From assembly GCF_016461955.1 (NCBI RefSeq), contig NZ_JADMNM010000001.1:367598-431597 (forward strand): a stretch of 64,000 nucleotides of DNA, in the 5' to 3' direction. Shown one piece after another: positions 8,602-16,009 of this stretch. The notes under the pieces are model-generated. The model was given only the letters and a program-made list of their open reading frames with translations. It did not search any database and was not told the origin of the DNA. Positions within the stretch are counted from its first letter, which is position 1, and each line of letters starts with the position of its first letter. The DNA comes from Qipengyuania sp. YIM B01966 (GTDB lineage: Bacteria; Pseudomonadota; Alphaproteobacteria; Sphingomonadales; Sphingomonadaceae). Position numbers and translations under genes: made by a program.

Positions 8602-11600
8602 ATGAAAAAGTCTACCATGCTGAAGGTCAGCGCTGCGCCGCTGGCTCTTGGTCTGGCGCTTGCGGGCTCACCCGCCTTTGCGCAGACGACCGAAGAGGAC
8701 GTCGGCGTCGGCCCGGTTGAATCGGTCGATACGCCGACCGCCGAACAGGGCGATGTGATCATCGTCACCGGCACGCGCATCCTGCAGCCCAACCTGGAAT
8801 CGGCCAGCCCGGTGACTGTGGTTGGGGCGGCTGAAATCACCCAGACGGGTACGACCCGCGTGGAAGACCTCATCAACTCGCTGCCGCAGGTGTTCGCTGG
8901 GCAGGGTTCGACCGTGTCGAACGGCTCGACCGGTACCGCGACCGTCAACCTGCGTGGCCTCGGTTCGGAGCGTAACCTGGTGCTGGTCAACGGCCGCCGC
9001 TTGGTCCCGGGCGACCCGAGCTCGGCTGCTGCCGACCTTAACGTCATTCCGGCTGCGATCATCAAGCGCGTTGACGTGCTGACCGGCGGTGCGTCGGCGG
9101 TATACGGTGCGGACGCCGTATCGGGCGTCGTCAACTTCGTGATGGATACCGAGTTCGAAGGCTTCAAGCTCGACGCTCAGTATTCGCTCTACAATCACGA
9201 CAACCGCGGTGATGCGGCCTATGTCGATGCGCTCAACGCGCGTCGCTTCGCCTACCCGACCGGCATGGTCGCCGATGGCGGCGCGATCGATGCGACGCTC
9301 GCTTTCGGCACCAGCTTCGACGATGGCCGCGGCCATGCGACCGCCTATGTCGGCTATCGCAAGATCAACGCCGTGCTCCAGCGCGACCGCGACTATTCGG
9401 CCTGTTCGCTGTCACCTCGCAGTGTCGCCAATGCAACCCTCCGCCCTTATGACTGCGGCGGTTCTGGTACGTCGCCTACGGGAACGGTGTATGCGTTCGA
9501 TTCCGGCGGTGATCCGGCAGACTTCACCTCGGTGACGCTGCAGTTTGGCCCCAACCGCACGCTGCTTCCCGGCCGTACGCTCTACAACTTCGCGCCGCTG
9601 AACTATTATCAGCGTCCGGACGAGCGCTACACGGCTGGCGTCTTCGCCGATTATGAAATCTCCGAAGCGCTGCACCCCTACATGGAGTTCATGTTCATGG
9701 ACGACCGCACGGTCGCCCAGATCGCTCCGTCGGGGAACTTCGGCAACACGCTGTCGATCAACTGCGACAACCCGCTGTTGTCGGCCCAGCAGCGCGCGAT
9801 CCTGTGCGATGCCGAAAACCTGCTCGTCAGCCCCAACCCCGACAATGCGTTCGATGTAGTCGGCAACACCGGCGATCCGGCGTTCAACTTCATCGATGCC
9901 GCGACCGGGCGCACCTACAATCGCGGGTTTGCCCAGATCCTGCGCCGCAACGTCGAAGGTGGCGGGCGTCAGGACGATCTGCAGCACACCAGCTACCGGG
10001 CGGTCATCGGTACGCGCGGGCAGTTGAGCCCGGTGTGGACGTACGATGCCTATTATCAGTACGGCCGGACCAATTTCGCGCAAACCTATCGCAACGACTT
10101 CTCGGTCACGCGTCTGGCCCGGGCGATCGACATCGTGCGCGATGCGAGCGGCAACATCGTCTGCCGCTCGGCGACCGATGGGACCGATCCGAACTGCGTG
10201 CCGTGGGACATCTTCTCGCCCGGCACGGTTACGCCTTCGGCGGCTTCGGTGAACTATCTTGCCACTCCGGGCTTCAGCCGCGGGATCGTGACGCAGCAGG
10301 TCGCTTCGGCCTATGTGTCGGGTCTGCTGGGCGATTACGGCATCAAGTCGCCGTGGTCGGCTGATGGCGTCGGGCTGGTGCTCGGTGCGGAATATCGCAA
10401 GGAAAACCTTGAATTCAACGCCGACACCGCATTCCAGACCGGCGATCTTGCCGGCCAGGGTGCGCCGACGCTGCCGGTTGCCGGCTCGTACGACGTCAAG
10501 GAACTGTACACCGAAGTCAGCCTGCCGCTGGTGCGCGATTCGTTCATCGACGATTTCACCATCACCGCCGGCTACCGCTATTCGGACTACAGCCTCGGCT
10601 TCAGCACCGACACCTGGAAGATTCAGGGCGAACTGTCGCCGACGCGCGATCTGCGTATCCGCGGTGGCTTTAACCGCGCGGTGCGTGCGCCGACGGTGCA
10701 GGATCTGTTCGCGCCGCAGCGGGTTGCGCTCGATGGCTCGACCGATCCGTGCTCGGGCGCTCCGATCGCGGCAACCGATGTCGGCTGTCTGGCCACCGGC
10801 CTCCGCGTTGGTCAGGTCGTGGCGCCGAACCCGGCTGACCAGTATAACGGTCTGATCGGCGGTAACCCTCAACTCGGTCCGGAAACGGCCGACACCTGGA
10901 CGGTCGGTGCGGTCCTGACGCCGCGCTTCCTGCCCGGTTTCAGCGCCAGCATCGATTACTTCGACATTGTTGTTGAAGGCGCCATTCAGGGTATCGGTGC
11001 TGATACGATCCTTGAGCAGTGCAGCCGCACTGTCGCGGATCCGTTCTTCTGCGGCCTGGTGCAGCGTGATGGGTCGGGTTCGCTGTGGCGCTCGTCGAAC
11101 GGTTACGTGACCGATCTGTCGCAGAACATCGGGAAGCTGGCCACCTCGGGTATCGACGTTCAGGCTGGCTACAACCGCGAGATCGGCGATCTCGGCCGGT
11201 TGAGCCTGAGCTTCGTCGGTACCTGGCTCGAAGAGCTGGTGTCGAACCCGGGCGTTCCGGGCGTGGCGGATACTGACTGCGTCGGTCGTTACGGTCCGAT
11301 CTGCGGTACGCCGAACCCCGAATGGCGCCACCAGATGCGGGTCGGCTTCGACTTCGCTGACGGCTTTGGTGCCTCGGTCCGCTGGCGGCACTTCGGCTCG
11401 GTAGACGTCGACGGGTTGAGCCCGACGACTGCCCCTGCGGTCCGCACGTTTGACGCGCAGAACTACTTCGATCTCGCGCTGACCTGGGAAGTGGGCGACC
11501 ACTACAACTTCCGCCTGGGTGCCAACAACATCCTGGACAAGGAACCGCCGCTTACGGGTGGTTCGGCTTGCCCAGCCGGCAGCTGTAACGGCAATACCTT

Positions 11601-11661
11601 CAGCCAGGTGTACGACGCGCTCGGCCGGTACATCTATGCCGGTGTCACGCTCGACTTCTAA
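8602..11661 (+). CDS. TonB-dependent outer-membrane receptor
   Basis: A 1019-residue TonB-dependent receptor. The ATG at 8602 begins a clear Sec signal peptide (MKKSTMLKV to SPAFAQ); upstream in-frame starts would spoil it. GDVIIVTGTRI is a TonB-box-like segment, followed by a plug domain (about residues 65-180, with NLRGLGSERNLVLVNGRRL and GASAVYGADAVSGVVN) and a long beta-barrel that ends in a terminal Phe (GVTLDF). It imports an unknown substrate; the large size and plug type are like peptide or glycan receptors common in sphingomonads rather than small siderophore receptors. A strong terminator follows at 11685, before TPR-oxygenase and TPR-sulfotransferase genes. Confidence 0.93.
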   Translation: MKKSTMLKVSAAPLALGLALAGSPAFAQTTEEDVGVGPVESVDTPTAEQGDVIIVTGTRILQPNLESASPVTVVGAAEITQTGTTRVEDLINSLPQVFAGQGSTVSNGSTGTATVNLRGLGSERNLVLVNGRRLVPGDPSSAAADLNVIPAAIIKRVDVLTGGASAVYGADAVSGVVNFVMDTEFEGFKLDAQYSLYNHDNRGDAAYVDALNARRFAYPTGMVADGGAIDATLAFGTSFDDGRGHATAYVGYRKINAVLQRDRDYSACSLSPRSVANATLRPYDCGGSGTSPTGTVYAFDSGGDPADFTSVTLQFGPNRTLLPGRTLYNFAPLNYYQRPDERYTAGVFADYEISEALHPYMEFMFMDDRTVAQIAPSGNFGNTLSINCDNPLLSAQQRAILCDAENLLVSPNPDNAFDVVGNTGDPAFNFIDAATGRTYNRGFAQILRRNVEGGGRQDDLQHTSYRAVIGTRGQLSPVWTYDAYYQYGRTNFAQTYRNDFSVTRLARAIDIVRDASGNIVCRSATDGTDPNCVPWDIFSPGTVTPSAASVNYLATPGFSRGIVTQQVASAYVSGLLGDYGIKSPWSADGVGLVLGAEYRKENLEFNADTAFQTGDLAGQGAPTLPVAGSYDVKELYTEVSLPLVRDSFIDDFTITAGYRYSDYSLGFSTDTWKIQGELSPTRDLRIRGGFNRAVRAPTVQDLFAPQRVALDGSTDPCSGAPIAATDVGCLATGLRVGQVVAPNPADQYNGLIGGNPQLGPETADTWTVGAVLTPRFLPGFSASIDYFDIVVEGAIQGIGADTILEQCSRTVADPFFCGLVQRDGSGSLWRSSNGYVTDLSQNIGKLATSGIDVQAGYNREIGDLGRLSLSFVGTWLEELVSNPGVPGVADTDCVGRYGPICGTPNPEWRHQMRVGFDFADGFGASVRWRHFGSVDVDGLSPTTAPAVRTFDAQNYFDLALTWEVGDHYNFRLGANNILDKEPPLTGGSACPAGSCNGNTFSQVYDALGRYIYAGVTLDF

Positions 11662-11684
11662 GAGCGTCACCAGCTGACACGAAG

Positions 11685-11716
11685 ATGGCGGGCCGCAAGG
11701 TCCGCCATTTTCTTTT
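11685..11716 (+). terminator. Intrinsic terminator after the TonB-dependent receptor
   Basis: ATGGCGGGCC pairs with GGTCCGCCAT (one G-U pair) around a GCAA tetraloop and is followed by TTTCTTTT. The next gene starts only 27 nt later on the same strand, so downstream expression must rely on readthrough or a promoter hidden in this short gap. Confidence 0.82.
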
Positions 11717-11742
11717 CCGGCGCACGCGTTACCGCATCAGCG

Positions 11743-13275
11743 ATGGGGCAGACGACGATCTCCGAGCGGGATGCAATGGCGGCGATCGGCAGGCTTGGCG
11801 CACTGCCCGCGCGCGATGCCTATCACCTTGGATTACGGCTGTGGCAGGCTGGGTATGCCGAACGCCTACTGCCTGCCCTGCGCCATCTCGCGCAACAGCA
11901 TCCGGCCGCCGCGCAGCTTCATCAACTGCACGGCCTTGCTGCGCGCGACGCGATGGAACTGGGCGAGGCGACCGCCGCGTTTGCGCGGGCAGCGGCTCTT
12001 GCTCCCGCTGATGTTCTCATCGCCCATTCACACGCCCGCGCCGCGCTCGAAGCCGGTTCTCCTGCACTCGCACTGTTCGACCGGGCCTTTCGCGCAAACC
12101 CGTCGGACGGCGACGTCCTGCTTGGCTATGTCGCCGCACAACTCGGCGAACAGGGCGCGCAGGCGGCGATGACCACGCTCGGCCAGGCGATAAACGGCAA
12201 TCCACTCTGGACCGACGGCCTCGCTGCGCTTGCCCGGCTACGCGCACAGCTCGGGCTCGACCCGATCGAGCCGATTGCTGCCGCGCTGGCCCGGTTTCCC
12301 AACGAACCCGCCTTGCATCGGCTCGTCATCACGACGTGTCTCGAAGCGCACGAACCCTCCCGCGCCGCGCCTTACGCTCAAGCTGCCTGTGCGCAATTCA
12401 CCGACCCATGGTTCACCTTCACCGCGGCCCATATCGCCAGCGAAACCGGCGACAGCCCCCAGGCCGAACGGCTGTTCGCCGCTGCCGGCGCCAGTGATGC
12501 GCCATCGGCCCTGTCGCTGCGCGCGCGGCATCTGTTGCGGTTCGGGCGGGCAGACGAGGCTGCAACGCTGCTTGAGCCGCATATTGCCCGCGATCATCGG
12601 CATCTGCTGTGGCCGTATCTGTCGCTCGCCTGGCGGAGCATCGGCGATCCCCGCGGGCATTGGCTGGAGGGAACGCCCGAACTGGTCGGAGTGTATGATC
12701 TGGGCGCACGGATTACCGCCATTCCCGGCTTGGTGGACCATCTGCGCAGCCTGCATTTCGCGACTGCCCAGCCGCTCGACCAATCAGTCCGCGGGGGCAC
12801 ACAGACCGATGGCAACCTGCTGCTGCGCGATGACCCGCCGATCCGGGCACTGCGCGCGGTGCTGCTCGAAACGGTGGCCAGCCACATTGCCAGTTTGCCG
12901 GCCGCTGTGCCGGATCATCCGACCCTGCTGCCCCGCCGCCAGCCACTGCGGATCGCCGGCTCATGGTCGGTGCGGCTGACGGATGGCGGCTATCATACCG
13001 ATCACATTCATGGCCGGGGCTGGTTCAGTTCTGCCCTGTATCTCGTCGTGCCCGACCTTGAAGCGGCCGGACAGGACACTCACGCAGGTTGGCTGTCGCT
13101 GGGCGAAAGCCGCGACCTCGTGCCCGCGCTCGCGCCCGTGCGGCTGGTCGAACCGCGCCTAGGACGGCTGGTCCTGTTCCCGTCGACGATGTGGCACGGC
13201 ACCCGGCCATTCGCAGCCGGCGAACGAATGACGGTGGCGTTCGACATCGCTCGGCCGCTACAGGGCACGACATGA
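11743..13275 (+). CDS. TPR protein with C-terminal 2OG-Fe(II) oxygenase-like domain
   Basis: A 510-residue protein without signal peptide. The first ~300 residues are alanine-rich helical repeats of TPR type (for example DVLIAHSHARAALEAG). The C-terminal ~180 residues resemble the putative 2OG-Fe(II) oxygenase family: GGYHTDHIHGRGWFSSALYL (about residues 413-432) gives candidate iron-binding histidines, FPSTMWHGTRPF (about 476-487) gives the distal His, and GERMTVAFDI carries the Arg expected to bind 2-oxoglutarate. Such a fusion suggests hydroxylation of a protein or peptide. It overlaps the sulfotransferase gene by 4 nt (ATGA), so the two products are made together. The ribosome-binding site is weak. 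Confidence 0.75.
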   Translation: MGQTTISERDAMAAIGRLGALPARDAYHLGLRLWQAGYAERLLPALRHLAQQHPAAAQLHQLHGLAARDAMELGEATAAFARAAALAPADVLIAHSHARAALEAGSPALALFDRAFRANPSDGDVLLGYVAAQLGEQGAQAAMTTLGQAINGNPLWTDGLAALARLRAQLGLDPIEPIAAALARFPNEPALHRLVITTCLEAHEPSRAAPYAQAACAQFTDPWFTFTAAHIASETGDSPQAERLFAAAGASDAPSALSLRARHLLRFGRADEAATLLEPHIARDHRHLLWPYLSLAWRSIGDPRGHWLEGTPELVGVYDLGARITAIPGLVDHLRSLHFATAQPLDQSVRGGTQTDGNLLLRDDPPIRALRAVLLETVASHIASLPAAVPDHPTLLPRRQPLRIAGSWSVRLTDGGYHTDHIHGRGWFSSALYLVVPDLEAAGQDTHAGWLSLGESRDLVPALAPVRLVEPRLGRLVLFPSTMWHGTRPFAAGERMTVAFDIARPLQGTT

Positions 13276-15167
13276 CCGATCCATCATCTTCGCGTACCCC
13301 GCCACCGCAGTTGCTTGCCGCAATGGAGCGTCTGCGCCGCGCCGACCCGGCGGGTGCGCTGAGCGTGCTCGAAAGTGCACTGGCTGACCGTGTGGGCGAA
13401 CGCACGCCCTTCCTGGCGCTGGCCGGCCTCGCCGCCTTGCGCGCGGGCTTGCCCGAACGGGCTATCGCCCCCTTGGAGGAATTGCTCAAGACACATCCCG
13501 CCGACCGGGCTTCGCGGCTCAACCTGGCAAACGCCTATATCGAAACCGGCCGGTTCGACGATGCCATGCAAGTCGCCGCCTCGTCCGAAGAGCCGGCCAT
13601 GCTGCGCATCCGCGGCTATGTTCACCAGCACAGTGGACAGTATGATCAGGCGGCAACGCTGTACCGGCAGGCAGTTGCAGCCGAACCGGGCGACGTGGCG
13701 AGCTGGAACAATCTCGGCAGCAGCCTCGCAGCTCTCGACCGTCACGAAGAGGCGATCTCGCCGTTCGAGCACGCGATTACCCTCGCCCCCCGCGAACCCG
13801 GTGCGTACCTCAATCTTGCAGAGAGCCTGCGGCTGCTGGGTCGGCACGAGGCGCAGCGCAAGGTTCTAACGGACGCCGCGGCAATTGCGCCAGACGATGT
13901 GCGGGTGCTGACCGAACTTGGCCTTGCGCAAACCGCGCTTGAGGAACTGGGCGAGGCTGAGCAGACTCTCTTGCGCGCGATCGCGCTGGGCGCCCCGTTC
14001 GGTGCGGCGCAGGTCGAGTTGGCGAGCATCTACGAGGCGGAAAGTCGGCTCGCCGATCTGCGTGCGCTGGCGGACCGCTATGCTGCTGAAAACGCCCCGG
14101 AGGCGGCCTATATCCGTGCCTGGCTGGCGCTACGCGAAGGCCGGATGGATGACGCCGACACTTTCGCTCGGGCCATACCCACGACCGTGGCCCCTGCACG
14201 TGCAGCCCATTTGCGTGGCTTGATTGTGGATCGGCTGGGCGACGCCGACCGCGCCTTCGCGGCGTTCAGCGCCATGAACCGGGCCATTGCTGCCGACGCC
14301 CCCGCGCCGGCAGGCGAGACCTTTCGCGAGCAGGTGGAACGACGGACGACCCTGCTCGCCCACATTACGCCGTTGGCTATGCCGGCATCCAGGGCAATCG
14401 ACGAACACGCGGACCCGGTGTTTCTCGTTGGCTTCCCCCGATCGGGCACCACGCTGATCGACACCATGCTGATGGGGCAGCCGGGCCTCCAGATCCTCGA
14501 AGAGCGGCCGATGATGGCCCGCCTGACGACCGTATTGGGCGAACAGACGGGCTCGCCGTGGGCTATTGCCGACGATCAGCTGCCCGCCTTGCGCGAGCAA
14601 TATTTCGGCCACGCGCGCGAGTTTGGATGGGACGGGACGCGCCAGCTGGTCGACAAGCACCCGCTGAACATGACCCGGGCCGCCTTGATCCGCCGGTTGT
14701 TCCCGCAAGCAAAGCTGCTGTTCGTCCAGCGCCACCCCTATGACGTGGTGCTGAGCTGCTACATCGCCAATTTCGCACCGAATTTTGCCATGCGCAGCTT
14801 CCTCGACCTGACCGAGGCCGCGCGCACTTATGATGCGGTGCTGTCTTGCTGGGCCGAGGCGACCGAGCGGCTGGCGATCCCCTACCACACGGCGTGCTAC
14901 GAGACGCTGGTCACCGATCCGGAAGGGGAGTTACGACAGGTGATCGACTGGCTTGGCCTGAGCTGGAATGAGCGGATGCTCGATCATACTTCAACCGCCC
15001 GGGAGCGCGGCCGGGTCAGGACAGCCAGCTACGCCCAGATTCACGAACCGATCTACCAGCGCGCGAGCGGCCGGTGGCTGCGCTATCGCCATCATCTCGA
15101 CCAGGTGGCGCAATGGCTCGACCCTTGGGTGGACAGGCTGGGTTATGCCCCGGTGCGGCCGTCCTGA
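13272..15167 (+). CDS. TPR-repeat sulfotransferase
   Basis: A 631-residue TPR-sulfotransferase fusion. The start ATG at 13272 overlaps the stop of the oxygenase gene as ATGA. Residues 1 to about 370 contain several TPRs (such as DVASWNNLGSSLAALDRHEE). The C-terminal domain has the PAPS 5'-phosphosulfate loop VGFPRSGTTLID (about 384-395) and the 3'-phosphate-binding VQRHPYDVVLSCY (about 484-496). It should transfer sulfate from PAPS to an unknown acceptor; the architecture resembles tyrosylprotein-sulfotransferase-like enzymes. Coupling with a TPR-oxygenase and adjacency to a TonB-dependent receptor suggest a shared peptide or protein target, but this is inference. Confidence 0.86.
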   Translation: MTDPSSSRTPPPQLLAAMERLRRADPAGALSVLESALADRVGERTPFLALAGLAALRAGLPERAIAPLEELLKTHPADRASRLNLANAYIETGRFDDAMQVAASSEEPAMLRIRGYVHQHSGQYDQAATLYRQAVAAEPGDVASWNNLGSSLAALDRHEEAISPFEHAITLAPREPGAYLNLAESLRLLGRHEAQRKVLTDAAAIAPDDVRVLTELGLAQTALEELGEAEQTLLRAIALGAPFGAAQVELASIYEAESRLADLRALADRYAAENAPEAAYIRAWLALREGRMDDADTFARAIPTTVAPARAAHLRGLIVDRLGDADRAFAAFSAMNRAIAADAPAPAGETFREQVERRTTLLAHITPLAMPASRAIDEHADPVFLVGFPRSGTTLIDTMLMGQPGLQILEERPMMARLTTVLGEQTGSPWAIADDQLPALREQYFGHAREFGWDGTRQLVDKHPLNMTRAALIRRLFPQAKLLFVQRHPYDVVLSCYIANFAPNFAMRSFLDLTEAARTYDAVLSCWAEATERLAIPYHTACYETLVTDPEGELRQVIDWLGLSWNERMLDHTSTARERGRVRTASYAQIHEPIYQRASGRWLRYRHHLDQVAQWLDPWVDRLGYAPVRPS

Positions 15168-15231
15168 GAAACGGGTGGCACCGGCCGCCGAGTTTGTGGC
15201 ATCATGTTGGCATGGATGGAGAGGTTATTTC

Positions 15232-15780
15232 ATGATCGGACGATATGTGGGCCTCGCGGCCCTAGCCACAGCATTCTTGCCGGTCGCGGCGTCCGCTCAG
15301 GACCGTGATAATGAATCCGGCGCATCTACCCATGTCGCGGCTTTGCGGGATTGCCGCGCAATCGCCGACCCGACCGCACGGCTAGCCTGCTACGATACCC
15401 AGGTACCGCAATTCGTGGCCGCGGCCGACGCCGGCAATGTGCGGGTGATCGACCGGGCGACGATCCGAGAGACGCGGCGCCGCCTGTTCGGTCTGGCTCT
15501 GCCGAAAATCAACATTTTCGGCGGTGGCGACGGCGACAACGACGCGGACGAGGAAGAGATCACCACCCTCGCGACGACGCTGACTTCGGCCCGTCCTGGC
15601 CCGGGCGGAACGATGATCCTGCGCACGGAAGACGGCATGGTCTGGCAGCTCGATCAGATTCCCAGCCGCCTGATGACCCCACGCGCGGGTCAACCGGTCG
15701 AATTCCGCCGGGCCTCCCTCGGCAGCTATTTCGTGTCGATCAACGGACAGCCGGGCGTGCGTGGCCGCCGGGTGGAATAG
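15232..15780 (+). CDS. Small exported protein with C-x(n)-RLACYD motif, unknown function
   Basis: A 182-residue predicted periplasmic protein. The ATG at 15232 has GGAGAGG at good spacing and opens a signal peptide ending in ASAQ. The mature part starts with DCRAIADPTARLACYD, a two-cysteine motif seen in several proteobacterial envelope proteins of unknown role; the cysteines are probably disulfide-bonded. An acidic Gly/Asp stretch (about residues 96-105) follows and the C-terminal ~80 residues look beta-rich (TMILRTEDGMVWQLDQI). It lies 64 nt after the sulfotransferase gene on the same strand. I cannot assign a function. Confidence 0.8.
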   Translation: MIGRYVGLAALATAFLPVAASAQDRDNESGASTHVAALRDCRAIADPTARLACYDTQVPQFVAAADAGNVRVIDRATIRETRRRLFGLALPKINIFGGGDGDNDADEEEITTLATTLTSARPGPGGTMILRTEDGMVWQLDQIPSRLMTPRAGQPVEFRRASLGSYFVSINGQPGVRGRRVE

Positions 15781-15956
15781 GTTACGACGCAAATTGAAGC
15801 GCAGCGCCCGCGCTTGTCCGCAGAGGGCCTGCACCAACTCGGCTCGAGGCAAGCCTCCTTGAGCACCGTCATGGCAGCCGACAGCCAGTCAGAGTTTGCG
15901 CGACATCGGGCGCAGCGCCCGCCGAAGCGGCGCCGGCCAAAGCAAGCGAGAGACAA

Positions 15957-15997
15957 AGAAAGGGCCGCCCGGCGAACCGGACGGCCCTTTTTCTTTG
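15957..15997. terminator. Bidirectional intrinsic terminator
   Basis: AGGGCCGCCCGG and CCGGACGGCCCT pair (one mismatch) around CGAA. An A-rich tract precedes and TTTTTCTTT follows, so it works on both strands between the convergent small exported gene and the second receptor. The remainder of 15781-16009 shows nothing else I can name. Confidence 0.82.
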
Positions 15998-16009
15998 CCT
16001 GATCGCCGA

